64,000 bases of DNA from Coralliovum pocilloporae (GCF_030845175.1 NZ_CP132542.1:3197501-3261500), one strand, 5' to 3'. Shown: positions 20,080 through 30,023, numbered from the stretch's first letter. The notes: generated by a model from the letters alone, not told the origin. Program-made: numbers and translations.

Positions 20080-20577
20080 CTATTCGATGATGACCAAAGG
20101 CTCGTCGAACTCTACCGGATGACCGTTCTCAACCAGGATTTCGACCACTTTACCGGCACGTGGTGAAGGGATCTGGTTCATGGTCTTCATGGCTTCGACG
20201 ATCAGCAGCGTCTGACCCTGTGCCACGGTATCACCAACCTCGATGAATGACTTCGCGCCCGGCTCCGGTGAACGGTAAGCCGTGCCAACCATAGGAGAGC
20301 GGACCGCATTGGTGAGGTCAGGGCCTGATCCGGAAGCTGCAGGAGCTGCGGCGGCTACAGGTGCTGCCTGAGGAGCAGCTGCAACGGGTGCTGCGACAGG
20401 CTGCGGGGTTGCGGCCACATGGCTGATTACCTGAGGTGCTGAGCGTGCAACACGAATTTTCAGATCATCCTGCTCAACTTCGATCTCGCTCAGATCCGTG
20501 TCGTTCAGGATGTTTGCAAGCGCCCGAACCAGTTCATGGTCGATATTTGTTTTCTTTGACATGTTGTTTTCTGTCAT
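20080..20577 (-). CDS. accB: Acetyl-CoA carboxylase biotin carboxyl carrier protein (AccB)
   Basis: Carries biotin between AccC and the carboxyltransferase. 165 residues: a short N-terminal domain (~10-45), a flexible Ala/Pro/Val linker (~52-88) and a biotinyl domain (~92-165) with Lys131 in EAMKTMN as the biotinylation site. ATG at 20577 lies six bases after the aroQ stop; a second ATG at 20562 (MSKK) is also possible. The aroQ-accB-accC order is typical of alphaproteobacteria. Confidence 0.95.
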   Translation of the reverse strand: MTENNMSKKTNIDHELVRALANILNDTDLSEIEVEQDDLKIRVARSAPQVISHVAATPQPVAAPVAAAPQAAPVAAAAPAASGSGPDLTNAVRSPMVGTAYRSPEPGAKSFIEVGDTVAQGQTLLIVEAMKTMNQIPSPRAGKVVEILVENGHPVEFDEPLVIIE

Positions 20578-20583
20578 CTCAAA

Positions 20584-21033
20584 TCAGTTGTCCGTTTTGG
20601 CCAGAATGGAGGCCAGCGCGTCCAGACCCAACTCATACCCGTGAGCTCCAAAACCACAGATCACCCCTGCCGCGACAGGAGAGATATAGGACTGGTGCCT
20701 GAAGGATTCTCGGGCGTGAATGTTTGAAAGATGAACTTCAATCACAGGGCAGGCCAGAGCCCGCACTGCATCATGAAGTGCAACGGATGTGTGTGTGTAG
20801 GCAGCAGGATTGATCACGACGCCTGAAGCATTGAGGCGCGCTTCCTGAATCCAGTCGACCAGTTCGCCTTCATGATTTGTCTGGCGAAAATCGATAGTCA
20901 GGCCCAGCGTTTCTGCCTTGGCGTTACATTTTTCCTGAATGGAAGACAAAGTCTCAGCGCCGTAAACGCCGGGCTCCCGTTCACCAAGAAGGTTGAGGTT
21001 GGGGCCATTCAGTACATAGACGTGTCGTGTCAT
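20584..21033 (-). CDS. aroQ: Type II 3-dehydroquinate dehydratase (AroQ)
   Basis: Third step of the shikimate pathway: 3-dehydroquinate to 3-dehydroshikimate. 149 residues, the normal length of the dodecameric type II enzyme. Motifs are [15 protein letters not shown] with the catalytic Arg, the nearby Tyr24, [28 protein letters not shown], and [17 protein letters not shown] with the catalytic His. First gene of the aroQ-accB-accC unit; a weak TATAAG (minus strand, 21168-21163) upstream may be its -10. Confidence 0.96.
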   Translation of the reverse strand: MTRHVYVLNGPNLNLLGEREPGVYGAETLSSIQEKCNAKAETLGLTIDFRQTNHEGELVDWIQEARLNASGVVINPAAYTHTSVALHDAVRALACPVIEVHLSNIHARESFRHQSYISPVAAGVICGFGAHGYELGLDALASILAKTDN

Positions 21034-21189
21034 GTCCTACCATCTGTTAGGGAAGCGGTACAATCAACCCATCCGGCACAAGGCCGAAATAAGCCAACCG
21101 TCGCATCAGGCGCTGACAGGGAATCACAATCCACCAGCGCAAGCCGCACCCGCTTAGGGTTCCTTATAGGCATTTAGGATGATAAGGGC

Positions 21190-21235
21190 AAAGAAAACAT
21201 CGTTTTCCGACGTCAGAACTGTCGGAAAACGATGT
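21190..21235 (-). terminator. Rho-independent terminator of the DsbA-like gene
   Basis: Perfect 15-bp stem ACATCGTTTTCCGAC / GTCGGAAAACGATGT with a 9-base loop, followed on the minus strand by TTTTCTTT. One of the longest perfect inverted repeats in the window. It lies 61 bp past the gene that ends at 21296. Confidence 0.8.
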
Positions 21236-21295
21236 GAAGCGTTAACAGGCGGACGTGCCTGGCTTTACGGGTCTCGGTTGATGGATACCGGAAGC

Positions 21296-22060
21296 CTACT
21301 GGCACTGAGTCGAACCGCACTCCCGATAGGATGCGATACGCTCTTTCAGATAATCATAGCCACGGGCACCGACGACCACTTCATCACCAACAACATAAGA
21401 CGGGGTGCCGTTGATGCCGAGCGTGTTGGCAATGTTGTAGACTTCCTGAAGGGTAGCCCGAACATCATCATTATCCAGACTTGACTGAAGTGTCGGGATA
21501 TCCAGGCCCATTTCGGCTGCAACAGCAACAGCACTGGAAAGGTTGGCCTGAACCTCGCTCTCGAGCATCTTGTTGTGGAATTCGAGATATTTCTCAGGTG
21601 CCATGCTGTTCACGGCAATGGCGACCCGGGCCGCTTCTAGCGAACCTTCACCCAGAACCGGGAATTCTTTCAGAACCACACGGAGGTTCTTGTCCTCATC
21701 CATCAGCCGATGCAGGTCACCGAGAGCCCGGCGACAGTAGTGGCAATTATAGTCGAAGAACTCCACCAGCGTTACATCACCCTGCGGATTGCCCAGAACA
21801 ACCTGATACTGAGAATTGAAGATGGCGTCCTTGTTGGCGGCCAGGGCATCACGGCGCTGATTGGCCTCCTGCAGTTCACGCTCCCGCTCTAGAGCAATGA
21901 GAGCGTCGCGGATGATGCCCGGGTTTTCAAGAATGTAGTCCCGAACGATTTTTTCCACTTCCGATTTGTCCGTATCAGACAGTGAAGCTGCGGACGCAGG
22001 CAGGACGAGAGTGGAAAGCACAAGGCCAGCCGCAAAAAACAGGCGAGAGAAGAAAGCCAT
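21296..22060 (-). CDS. DsbA-family thiol:disulfide oxidoreductase with N-terminal helical stalk
   Basis: Exported protein of 254 residues: signal peptide (1-24, ASA-A), a charged helical region (~28-80), then a thioredoxin-fold DsbA domain with active site C106-H-Y-C109 and cis-proline loop GTPSYV near residue 225. The stalk plus domain layout matches Com1/ScsC-like proteins, some of which oligomerise and act as disulfide isomerases. A C-terminal pair (RECGSTQCQ) adds two more cysteines. It starts 16 bp after the M48 protease gene, so the two envelope quality-control genes are probably one operon ending at the terminator at 21190-21235. Confidence 0.9.
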   Translation of the reverse strand: MAFFSRLFFAAGLVLSTLVLPASAASLSDTDKSEVEKIVRDYILENPGIIRDALIALERERELQEANQRRDALAANKDAIFNSQYQVVLGNPQGDVTLVEFFDYNCHYCRRALGDLHRLMDEDKNLRVVLKEFPVLGEGSLEAARVAIAVNSMAPEKYLEFHNKMLESEVQANLSSAVAVAAEMGLDIPTLQSSLDNDDVRATLQEVYNIANTLGINGTPSYVVGDEVVVGARGYDYLKERIASYRECGSTQCQ

Positions 22061-22075
22061 AAGAGAGAATCCCGA

Positions 22076-23536
22076 TCAGAATTTTGGCGGAGTATAGGAG
22101 ATGATATCGTCTGCGCGAAGCCATGCCGGGCTGCCACGCTTCAAATTTCGTTGAGCACGTTTGGCATGGACCTTGGCCTGACGCAGAGCACCTGACACAA
22201 AACGGGATTGTGCGGTCGCGAGTTCTGCCTGGGCGATCTTGCCTTGCCGGGCATAAGCCTGGGCCAGAAAGCGGTAGCCGAGCGCGGAATTTGGCTCCCG
22301 GGTCAGACCCGCATTCAGGTTGCGGATAGCCTCGGGAAGAAGGTTGTTGCGATCCGATGCCACCATGGCCTGACCGAGATAGAGCTGCAGAAGACCGCTT
22401 TGGGGTGCCAGAGACACGGCCTTGCGCAACGGTTTGACAGCCTGCCGTGGATTGCCACTCTCAAGATAAGCCTGACCTTTCAGTTCCCAGAAGAAAGGAT
22501 TACGCGGCTCTGTCTTGATCAGTCCGTCAATCAGAGAAATAGCGCGCTTGGGTTTGCCGAACCTGTGGGCAATAATCGCGCGTGCATATCGCGCAGCCAG
22601 TGATTTGTCTGACCGTGGATAACTCCGGTCAACCCGCTTCGGATGCTGTGTGAAGGCAAGAAGCTTGGCGCGCATCAATTCGTGACGGTGGAGAAAGTCG
22701 TTGGAATCTTTCTTGTCCACATAACGGGACCGTACCACAAGGCGCTCCAGTTGGCGGATGCGATCATTGGGCAGTGGATGGCTCAGCAGATAGGGGTCCG
22801 TGAACCGCGTGCGGAAAATGGCCTGATCTGCAAAGCGGCGGAAGACAGTCAGCATGCCGCGGCTGGACTGACGGGTTCTCTCCATATAAGTGAATCCGGC
22901 CCGGTCGGCGGCCAGTTCTTCTCCGCGTGCATATTCAAGGAAGCTTCGCTGGGCGATTGACTGACTGCCACTCAGAACAGCAGCGCCGGCCTGAGTGCCA
23001 CTATTTCGATTTGATGCGGCCCCCGCTGCGAGTGCACCTGCACCGAGCAAGGCGCCGATAACGGCCAGTGTCTGGGCCTGTGCCAGGGCTTCCCTGCGGC
23101 GGGCCAGATGTCCGCCAGCCAGATGCCCGGTTTCATGAGCAAGAACGCCAATAATTTCGTTCGGTGTCTTGGACTGCAGAAGAGCACCGGTATTCACAAA
23201 GATACGCCGACCATCTGCGACAAAGGCATTGAAGCTGTTATCACCAACCAGAACAATCTCGATATTCCGCGCACCGATCCCGGCAGCATTCAGAATAGGG
23301 GCGACGTAATCCCGGACGAGCTGCTCGGTTTCCGCGTCGCGCACCACGCGTATCCGTCTGCCCTGGGCATCTGCTGCCTGGGGCATGGAGGTGGCCAGAA
23401 TGACAGCCGAAAGCCCCATGGCAAAGCCGGAGCGGGCTGCCTTCATCAGTCGCTGCGACAGAAATGCTCTTGACCGCTCTTTAAAAGCGGTCAATCTGCG
23501 GGACTTCATGGAGCCTGATGCGTGCACGACAGCCAT
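22076..23536 (-). CDS. M48 metalloprotease with TPR region (BepA/YfgC-like)
   Basis: Periplasmic zinc protease probably involved in outer-membrane protein quality control, by likeness to BepA. From the ATG at 23536 it has 486 residues. A signal-peptide core (FAMGLSAVILATSMP, then ADAQG) is preceded by a long basic N-region. The zinc motif HETGH is at 134-138, with EYARGEELAADRAG supplying the third ligand. The C-terminal third (~300-460) carries TPR-like helical repeats (AKRAISLIDG, GNPRQAVKPLRKA and so on). The start is uncertain: ATG 23509 and 23446 would shorten the N-region, and the last gives the most usual signal peptide. Confidence 0.88.
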   Translation of the reverse strand: MAVVHASGSMKSRRLTAFKERSRAFLSQRLMKAARSGFAMGLSAVILATSMPQAADAQGRRIRVVRDAETEQLVRDYVAPILNAAGIGARNIEIVLVGDNSFNAFVADGRRIFVNTGALLQSKTPNEIIGVLAHETGHLAGGHLARRREALAQAQTLAVIGALLGAGALAAGAASNRNSGTQAGAAVLSGSQSIAQRSFLEYARGEELAADRAGFTYMERTRQSSRGMLTVFRRFADQAIFRTRFTDPYLLSHPLPNDRIRQLERLVVRSRYVDKKDSNDFLHRHELMRAKLLAFTQHPKRVDRSYPRSDKSLAARYARAIIAHRFGKPKRAISLIDGLIKTEPRNPFFWELKGQAYLESGNPRQAVKPLRKAVSLAPQSGLLQLYLGQAMVASDRNNLLPEAIRNLNAGLTREPNSALGYRFLAQAYARQGKIAQAELATAQSRFVSGALRQAKVHAKRAQRNLKRGSPAWLRADDIISYTPPKF

Positions 23537-23673
23537 CCTTTCATTGAATGCTGACAAGGTAGGTGCGGGATTGGGGCCGGTCAATGTCAGATGCCGATAT
23601 CTTCGCGCGAAAATGGTAACAATGTGGCGGCGGTCCTGCGCTGCTGAGGTAATAGCCGAAAGGATCCTAACTT

Positions 23674-24843
23674 ATGCCGATCAAGCCTTCCCTGCGCAGT
23701 GCCGTTGAACCGTTTCTGGCCATGGATGTGCTGCAGCGTGCAGGACAGCTGGAACGGGCAGGGCGGTCCATCCTGCATATGGAAGTGGGCCAGCCGGGAG
23801 CGCCTGTGCCGCAGCCTGTGCGGGACGCTGCCGCAGCTGCGTTAAGAGATGGCCGTATCGGCTATACGGAAGCGCTGGGCATTCGTCCGTTGAGGGAGCG
23901 CATCAGTCGGTATTATCAGGACCGGTTCGGGGTATCTGTATCTCCGGATCGCATTGCCATTACCACAGGCTCGTCAGGCGGGTTCAATCTGGCTTTTCTG
24001 GCCGCCCTTAATCCGGGAGACAGGGTTGTGATGCCGACACCGGCCTATCCGGCCTACCGAAATGTACTGAATGCGCTTGGTCTGGTGCCGGTGGAAGTGC
24101 CGGTTACAGAAGACACCCGCTGGGCGCTGACGCCCGATCAGCTTCTGGCTCTGCACGACGAGGAACCGGTGCATGCTGTCCTGATAGCGAGCCCGGCCAA
24201 TCCGAGTGGAACCGTAATGCAATCCGCTGATTTTCAGTTCCTGATCGATGCCTGTTCAGAGAATAATATTCTTTTCATTTCAGATGAAATATATCATGGA
24301 CTGGTATTTGAAGGGGCTGAGGAAACCGCTCTTGGTCATTCTGATGATGCCCTGATCATCAACAGCTTCTCGAAATATTACTGTATGACCGGCTGGCGCA
24401 TTGGCTGGATGGTTCTGCCAGAGGTGCTGGTGCGCCCGGTGGAACGGATTGCCCAGAGCCTTTATATCTCCGCGCCGGAACTCTCTCAGAGGGCGGCAAT
24501 CGCCGCCTTCGATGCCACGGATGAGCTGGAACAGATCAAAGACGGATATCGGCGCAACAGGGCAAGGCTTCTCGATGCCTTCCCGAAGATCGGTATTCCG
24601 GATTTTCTTCCCGTTGATGGGGCTTTCTATCTCTATGCGAATGTGGGACATCTGACAGACGATTCCGCCCGATTGTCAGCCGCCTTGCTCGAAGACATCG
24701 GCCTTGCGGTGACGCCTGGTGCCGATTTTGACCAGGAGCGCGGTGCCCGCTATCTTCGCTTTTCATTTGCAGGAACAGAAGCAGCTGTCGAGGAAGCCAT
24801 AGAGCGTCTGGGCGGATGGCTGTCAGCCAAGCGGAATGCGTAA
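23674..24843 (+). CDS. Class I/II PLP-dependent aminotransferase
   Basis: 389 residues of fold type I. Motifs are the Gly-rich TTGSSGGFNLAF, SPANPSGTV with the PLP-contacting Asn, SDEIYHGL, the Schiff-base lysine in NSFSKYYCMTGWRIGW, and the C-terminal RYLRFSFAGT Arg that binds the substrate carboxylate. Substrate is not determined; the family includes aspartate and aromatic aminotransferases and related enzymes. AAGGA lies nine bases before ATG. The 3' end overlaps the convergent metallo-hydrolase gene by 21 bp. No pathway partners are nearby. Confidence 0.9.
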   Translation: MPIKPSLRSAVEPFLAMDVLQRAGQLERAGRSILHMEVGQPGAPVPQPVRDAAAAALRDGRIGYTEALGIRPLRERISRYYQDRFGVSVSPDRIAITTGSSGGFNLAFLAALNPGDRVVMPTPAYPAYRNVLNALGLVPVEVPVTEDTRWALTPDQLLALHDEEPVHAVLIASPANPSGTVMQSADFQFLIDACSENNILFISDEIYHGLVFEGAEETALGHSDDALIINSFSKYYCMTGWRIGWMVLPEVLVRPVERIAQSLYISAPELSQRAAIAAFDATDELEQIKDGYRRNRARLLDAFPKIGIPDFLPVDGAFYLYANVGHLTDDSARLSAALLEDIGLAVTPGADFDQERGARYLRFSFAGTEAAVEEAIERLGGWLSAKRNA

Positions 24844-25701
24844 ACCGTCTCTGCCGACAAACAGTGGACCATCCCAGTGTGGCTTAATGGCGTCTAACCA
24901 GTCCGCTTCTCCATAGTCAGCATCATCTGCGGGTATCAGATGATGCAGTGCCAGGGCTCTTACTCCGGCTTCTGTTGCGATGCGTCCTGCATCTTCCACA
25001 GGCGTGTGAGAGCGGAGCAGGTGACGCATCAGGCGACCGTCCGTGTTGCCAACCCGCTTGACCAGCGCATCCAGTGCCGGGGACAGCATGGCCTCGTGGA
25101 TGAGGAGATCGCAACCGCGCGCGAATGGAGCCAGTGGCGGGAAATAAGCGGTATCACCGGAGAAAACCACATGACGAGCAGCCCATTTGAAGGAAAGAGC
25201 AAATGTATCAATCAACGGCGGATGTTCGTTGCGCAGGGCTGAAACTGTCAGCCCATGCTCTTGAAGCACCTGTCCATCATCCAGAACATGAATGTTGACA
25301 AGAGTAGCGAGGTCCGGACGGCCTTCATCCTCGATCCGCAAGTCAATGTCCGCCTTCATGGATTGGAGAAACCCGAGCCAGTAGTCTTCAAGTCCTTCAG
25401 GGCCATAGATATCAACGGGTGTTTTTAACCCCGCCGTCCATGCCGTATGCAGCAGCGGTCCAAGATCAAGATAATGATCGGAATGAAGATGGGTGATGAA
25501 AATCAGCCCCAGATCCTCAAGCTCCACCCCTTGATCAATAAGTCCGCGGGTCACGCCAAGTCCACAATCCACCACCACGGGGCGTCCCTCTGCCATCAGC
25601 AGGTTTGCGGTCGGACTGGATGATCCGGGTCGAATAGCCGGTCCACCCTTGGTGCCAAGCAGTGCGACAAAGTTCTGAGCTATGGAGGAGGAATAAGGCA
25701 T
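24823..25701 (-). CDS. MBL-fold metallo-hydrolase
   Basis: 292 residues of the metallo-beta-lactamase superfamily. The zinc motif is H71-L-H73-S-D75-H76 (THLHSDHYLDLG). Further ligands are likely at NEHPP, the Asp of VFSGDTAYFPP, and a late His in LALHHLIP. The overall shape (two short motifs around FSGDT, no exosite) is like RNase Z-type and phosphodiesterase-type members such as ElaC relatives, but the RNase Z exosite is not seen, so substrate is open. It overlaps the aminotransferase gene by 21 bp in antisense. Confidence 0.85.
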   Translation of the reverse strand: MPYSSSIAQNFVALLGTKGGPAIRPGSSSPTANLLMAEGRPVVVDCGLGVTRGLIDQGVELEDLGLIFITHLHSDHYLDLGPLLHTAWTAGLKTPVDIYGPEGLEDYWLGFLQSMKADIDLRIEDEGRPDLATLVNIHVLDDGQVLQEHGLTVSALRNEHPPLIDTFALSFKWAARHVVFSGDTAYFPPLAPFARGCDLLIHEAMLSPALDALVKRVGNTDGRLMRHLLRSHTPVEDAGRIATEAGVRALALHHLIPADDADYGEADWLDAIKPHWDGPLFVGRDGLRIPLG

Positions 25702-25982
25702 GGAATAAATCCCGCTGCAATCAACGTTGTTTCAGGAGTGTGGAACCTGTGGCAGGCAATGCCGGGTAATCAATATTATTTACTTGATTATCCCGTCGCA
25801 GACCAAAAACAGTCTCTGTCGGGGCAGGTATTTACTAGGAGACGCCTTCCAACCAGGTGAAGAACGGCATGCTATGAGAAACGACTATCTTCGATAGCTG
25901 ATCTCAGATTGCGGTATACACATTTCATTTACCATATACGTCTTACTATTACACCACAATACAATAAATATAAGTTTGGATT

Positions 25983-28070
25983 ATGGTTATGCTAATTCGT
26001 ACTAAGCTCCTCGGAATAAATGTCGCGATCGCCTGCATTGTGTTGTTGCTTGCAGGGCAGATCATGTTCAAGGAATGGGGTAAGGTGTCGGAGCTGCAGA
26101 AGGCCTCGCAGGCTGTGCAGACTGTCGGCGCGCTGTCGAAAGCGACCATTGAGCTGTCTCTGGAGCGATCGCTTTCACAGGTGGCGCTTAACCTGGATGG
26201 CCCTGTGTCTGATCAGATCAGTGGCATGTTGCAGACGCAGCGGACACTATCGAAGAGTCTCTTTGCTGAAGCGCGACAGACATTACTCCAATCATCATTA
26301 ATCACCAATCGGCAGGATCTGGCCCAGCGGCTGGACAAATATCTCGGGCAGATTGATACGTTGAGGCAAGAAGTTGACAAGGCTTTAGCCGGGCCAATTA
26401 GTCAACGACGTGCGGATCGTATTGTCGCAATGCCAGTGGAGATCAAGAAAATTGTCTCCAAATTTAATGCTCTTGCTTTTGATGTCCGCGCACTGATGAG
26501 TGAAGCATCGCCAGATATCGTCGCAACAGATAGTGTGGTGCAGCGAGCCTGGGCCATTCGAGAGTATGGTGGGCGTGAGCGTACATTATTTGCAATCGCA
26601 ACTGCACGTCGAGATGCGCTGACACGTGACAATCTCATGTACATGAACGTCAATCATGGCCGTGCGGAGCAGGCTTTTGAAGGGATCACTTTCATCAAGG
26701 ACAGTCCCCTAATTGCAGCAGATGTCCGGAAGGGAATAACTGTCCTCGAAAGGGAATATTTTGATGTTTACAACAAGTTGAGGGAAGAGTTGTTCCTCGC
26801 TTCGCAAACAGGTGATTACTCGATATCCTTTGCCCAGCTGTTTGAGCGGTCTGAATTTGCGCTCCAGAAGGCGATTTCCCTTTTCAATATCGGGCTGGAG
26901 GCCAATGCGCGATCCATTGATGCATCACTTCAGGCAGAGTGGACTGCTCTTGCAATAGAAGGCGCGGTAATGCTGGTTGCAATCGGGGTGATCGCGGGAG
27001 CGATCTTTGTCTCGATGGGCGGTGTTATCCGGCCTCTCAAAAAGCTGACCCATTCCATGGAAGAGCTGGCCGACGGAAATACTGAAATCGTCATAGAGGG
27101 TACAGACCGGCGCGATGAAGTAGGAGCAATGGCAACGGCGCTTGGTGTCTTCCTGAAAAATGCCGTGGAACGCCAGCAACTTGAAGAGAGGCAGGCTTCT
27201 GAACAGGAACACAAAGAAGCACGCCAGCGGACTATCGAGGCGGCCATTCAGGAATTTGAAAACTCAGCAAGCCTTGCAATCAAACAGGTCTACGGTGCTG
27301 CAGAAGAGATGCGTCATTCAGCAGATTCCCTGACGAATGATGCGCAAACCGGGTTGCGCGAAGCAGAAACGGGCGTCAATGCAGCTTCCAATACATCAGC
27401 CAACGTCCAGAATGTCGCGACAGCGACTGAGGAGCTGTCTGCCTCTATCCAGGAAATCCAGACTCAGGCGAAGAATGCCGCCGACCTTTCCGAAGCGTCT
27501 GCGAATGAAGCTGAGAGTAGCAGCGATAAAATCCGGAGACTTTCCGAGGCTGCCCAAAAGATTGGTGATGTGGTCAACCTGATTGAAGATATTGCGGAGC
27601 AAACTAATCTTCTTGCTCTGAACGCCACGATTGAAGCCGCTCGCGCTGGTGAGGCCGGGAAAGGGTTTGCGGTTGTTGCATCTGAGGTAAAAGAACTGGC
27701 GTCGCAGACGGGCAAGGCAACGGAGCAGATCGGTCAGCAAATTGAGGCTGTCCAGACCGGAACTGGTGAAGCCGTCAATGCGATCAATGAAATCCTGTCA
27801 TCGATCAACGAAGTCCACAGTACGGCAGCAGCAATTGCCAGTGCCGTCGAGCAACAGGGCAATGCCACCCAGGAGATTGCCGAGAGCGCCCAACGCGCTG
27901 CAGGTAGTTCGTCTGAGATGTCAGAGACGATGGCAACGGTCAACAGAACAGCAACCGGTACAAATCAGTCCTCGGAACAGGTCTTGAATTCCGCAAATGA
28001 ACTGTCGGAACAGGCCAGCGTTCTGGGACAGAGCATTGATCAGTTTCTAAAGAATATCAGAGCGGCGTGA
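25983..28070 (+). CDS. Methyl-accepting chemotaxis protein
   Basis: 695-residue membrane receptor. TM1 (~8-28), a large mostly helical periplasmic domain (~30-318, ~290 residues), TM2 (~320-342), HAMP (~343-396) and a signalling domain to the C-terminus. The CheA/CheW-binding hairpin tip is present: [19 protein letters not shown] followed by [18 protein letters not shown]. There is no CWRP-like CheR tether at the C-terminus (ends [11 protein letters not shown]). The periplasmic part looks like a helical-bundle sensor; the ligand is unknown. The ~80 bp before the ATG are very A+T-rich compared with the window. A single unit: a terminator follows and no other che genes are near. Confidence 0.92.
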   Translation: MVMLIRTKLLGINVAIACIVLLLAGQIMFKEWGKVSELQKASQAVQTVGALSKATIELSLERSLSQVALNLDGPVSDQISGMLQTQRTLSKSLFAEARQTLLQSSLITNRQDLAQRLDKYLGQIDTLRQEVDKALAGPISQRRADRIVAMPVEIKKIVSKFNALAFDVRALMSEASPDIVATDSVVQRAWAIREYGGRERTLFAIATARRDALTRDNLMYMNVNHGRAEQAFEGITFIKDSPLIAADVRKGITVLEREYFDVYNKLREELFLASQTGDYSISFAQLFERSEFALQKAISLFNIGLEANARSIDASLQAEWTALAIEGAVMLVAIGVIAGAIFVSMGGVIRPLKKLTHSMEELADGNTEIVIEGTDRRDEVGAMATALGVFLKNAVERQQLEERQASEQEHKEARQRTIEAAIQEFENSASLAIKQVYGAAEEMRHSADSLTNDAQTGLREAETGVNAASNTSANVQNVATATEELSASIQEIQTQAKNAADLSEASANEAESSSDKIRRLSEAAQKIGDVVNLIEDIAEQTNLLALNATIEAARAGEAGKGFAVVASEVKELASQTGKATEQIGQQIEAVQTGTGEAVNAINEILSSINEVHSTAAAIASAVEQQGNATQEIAESAQRAAGSSSEMSETMATVNRTATGTNQSSEQVLNSANELSEQASVLGQSIDQFLKNIRAA

Positions 28071-28174
28071 TCTTCAAGATTAACCGCTCCTGCAATCTGC
28101 AAGGGGATGGCAGAATACTGGACTAAGTCTGCTTTAGATGTCATCCCCTGATTTATAAACCAGTAAGGCATACG

Positions 28175-28196
28175 GAACCCGCAGTGGGTTCTTTTT
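28175..28196 (+). terminator. Rho-independent terminator of the chemoreceptor gene
   Basis: GAACCC, loop GCAGT, GGGTTC, then five T. It lies 105 bp after the stop. Confidence 0.75.
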
Positions 28197-28277
28197 ACTG
28201 TTCAGAGTGTGTTTTTATTCATATTGGTGGCGCGTAATTTATAATAGCTCCTTCATGCATAGCTGGATCCGGATTCT

Positions 28278-29270
28278 ATGGCAGAGGATTTTGATCACTA
28301 TTATCAGAAGGCGCTCGCTCCACTGGTCAAAAGCGCTGAGGATAAGGTTCTCCGCTTGAGAAAATCACGTGGTCTTCTGGCCCTGGTTTTAGCTGCACTT
28401 TGGACGGCTACCGCCAGTGCCGGGATACTGGCGCTGAGAGAGACGCAGCCGCTGGGCGTGCTGATCGGGCTCGGGGTTTTTGCCGGATTTGGCGCACTGA
28501 TTATCTTTGGCGCAACACGCAAGAGCGCCAGTACGGACTATGAGCGTGAGTTTGCCGCTCAGATTGCCGGGCAGATGATCAAGCGAGCCTGTGGCGGTGT
28601 GTTCATTCAGGATCCTGCTCAGACTTTTATCGACTATCGAAGCGCTTCGGATCTGGGGTGCGTCCCATTGCCAGGGGCCGGCCTGCTGCACTACGGCATG
28701 CGCTGCGCGTTTGAGGGGAGCGCCGTTCGTCTGGCCAGTGCAAAGTTTTCCAGTCGTGGAAAGCATAGCCCGGATGACAGGATGTCCGGGCCGGACCACC
28801 ACGAGGTTTATTTCGAAGGCCTGCTGGTTGAGGTGGATTTACCCCGAACCGCGCCTGAAATTATCATCCGAAGACAGGGTGACAGAATTGATCAGGCGTT
28901 GCGGCCGTCTTTGCCCGATGGGTTTGAGACCATTCCAAGCGGTAATCCGGGTTTTGATAGTCTCTACGAAGCTGCTACTCGCGACCGACAGGGGGCTACT
29001 GCATGGGTAACCAAAGAGTTTGCAAGGAAATTCATGGAACTGCACGCGCAGTTCAATATGGAACCGGGTGGTCTGTCAGCTGCCTTTCATGGAGGCGTGT
29101 TTTTCCTGTCGATCTATAGACGGGAACGCAACGGCGAGATCTCAACTGAGAATCTGCTTTCCCTGCTGAACCCGGCACCCGGTCGCAGGTTTTCTTATCA
29201 GGATCGTGCGACAGAAGCCTGGAGAGAGGTGCGGATTCCGCTTACTGTTGCCCAGGTTTTCAATCTGTAA
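28278..29270 (+). CDS. DUF3137 family membrane protein
   Basis: 330 residues with two close membrane segments (~33-53 and ~58-77) near the N-terminus and a long C-terminal soluble domain that matches DUF3137 in layout: a YFEGLLVEVDLP strand region, then a beta-rich stretch ending in HGGVFFLSIYR. Function of the family is unknown. A TATAAT at 28240-28245 could be its -10. It is followed 54 bp later by a small membrane protein gene on the same strand, probably co-transcribed. Confidence 0.8.
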   Translation: MAEDFDHYYQKALAPLVKSAEDKVLRLRKSRGLLALVLAALWTATASAGILALRETQPLGVLIGLGVFAGFGALIIFGATRKSASTDYEREFAAQIAGQMIKRACGGVFIQDPAQTFIDYRSASDLGCVPLPGAGLLHYGMRCAFEGSAVRLASAKFSSRGKHSPDDRMSGPDHHEVYFEGLLVEVDLPRTAPEIIIRRQGDRIDQALRPSLPDGFETIPSGNPGFDSLYEAATRDRQGATAWVTKEFARKFMELHAQFNMEPGGLSAAFHGGVFFLSIYRRERNGEISTENLLSLLNPAPGRRFSYQDRATEAWREVRIPLTVAQVFNL

Positions 29271-29324
29271 AAATAAGGCCACACCCATCTGCGGCAGTTT
29301 TGCAATACAGGATAATCAAAGACC

Positions 29325-29663
29325 ATGTCTGAAGACGATATCTTTCTGCTGGTTTTGCTGGCTGCTCCGGTCATCGCTGTGCTGGCAACACGTCGGGCAG
29401 GGCCGCTCTGGTATCGCCAGACGACCGTGGGGATTGCTGCTTTCTGGATTGCGACGGTTATTCTGATCCTGAGCATGGATGATCGGTGCAGTGGCTCGCT
29501 GATTTTCGGCTATCGTAGCTGCGGTCTGCTTGACGATGAGACAGCCCAGTTTATTTCTCTGAGTTCTGTTGGTCTGGCAGGCCTTCTGGGAACCTTATGG
29601 GTCCTGATGACCCTGGCCGTTGCAGGCCGGGCACTTTGGCGCGTTCTGACGCGCAGAGCTTGA
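29325..29663 (+). CDS. Small membrane protein, unknown function
   Basis: 112 residues with three predicted membrane segments (~5-21, ~32-50, ~80-103). A short loop carries two cysteines (DRCSGSLIFGYRSCG) and would lie on one face of the membrane, perhaps as a disulfide. Not recognised. The end is basic (RALWRVLTRRA). Its position directly after the DUF3137 gene suggests the two membrane proteins work together; this is inference only. Confidence 0.65.
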   Translation: MSEDDIFLLVLLAAPVIAVLATRRAGPLWYRQTTVGIAAFWIATVILILSMDDRCSGSLIFGYRSCGLLDDETAQFISLSSVGLAGLLGTLWVLMTLAVAGRALWRVLTRRA

Positions 29664-29785
29664 AACATCAAGCACGACCATCATCGGTTCCTTACATGTC
29701 TTGTTCCATCACTATGCCATGCTGAGCTTGATCGGGACGACAGGGAGAGGGTGTTGTGGGGGGTAGAGAGTTGCCACACCCTCAT

Positions 29786-29889
29786 TGTCATCCCGGCCCC
29801 CGAGCCGGGATCCAGCCGGAAAGAGATAGCTTACTCTGAACCTGTCGCCTCTGGTTCCCGGATCTGCGCTTTGCTTGTCCGGGATGACA
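29786..29889. repeat. Palindromic intergenic repeat (alphaproteobacterial type)
   Basis: A 104-bp element bounded by perfect 11-bp inverted ends TGTCATCCCGG / CCGGGATGACA. Inside is a second hairpin, CCCGGC / GCCGGG. This wording (TCATCCCGG ... CCGGGATGAC) is a familiar dispersed repeat in alphaproteobacterial genomes. Only one copy is in the window, so its dispersal here is inferred from that resemblance. Confidence 0.65.
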
Positions 29890-29910
29890 GACTGTGGGTG
29901 GGATGGAGGC

Positions 29911-29946
29911 AAACAGAAGAAGGGCAGAGTGTTTGCTCTGCCCTTC
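29911..29946 (-). terminator. Terminator of rne
   Basis: Perfect 11-bp stem GAAGGGCAGAG / CTCTGCCCTTC with a 6-base loop, followed on the minus strand by TTCTGTTT. It lies 77 bp past the rne stop. Confidence 0.65.
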
Positions 29947-30023
29947 GCTGTTGGTTGATGCACCAGAGATGCATTCTGTTTTTGCTGAGATGCGCTGTTT
30001 GTCGTCAACCCGCGCAATTCTCC

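Larger units (their letters stand above)
29664..30023. other. 360-bp intergenic region with a palindromic repeat and the rne terminator
   Basis: No gene is supported. It is filled mainly by the palindromic repeat at 29786-29889 and the hairpin at 29911-29946, both listed separately. It separates the rightward small membrane protein gene from the leftward rne gene. Confidence 0.5.
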
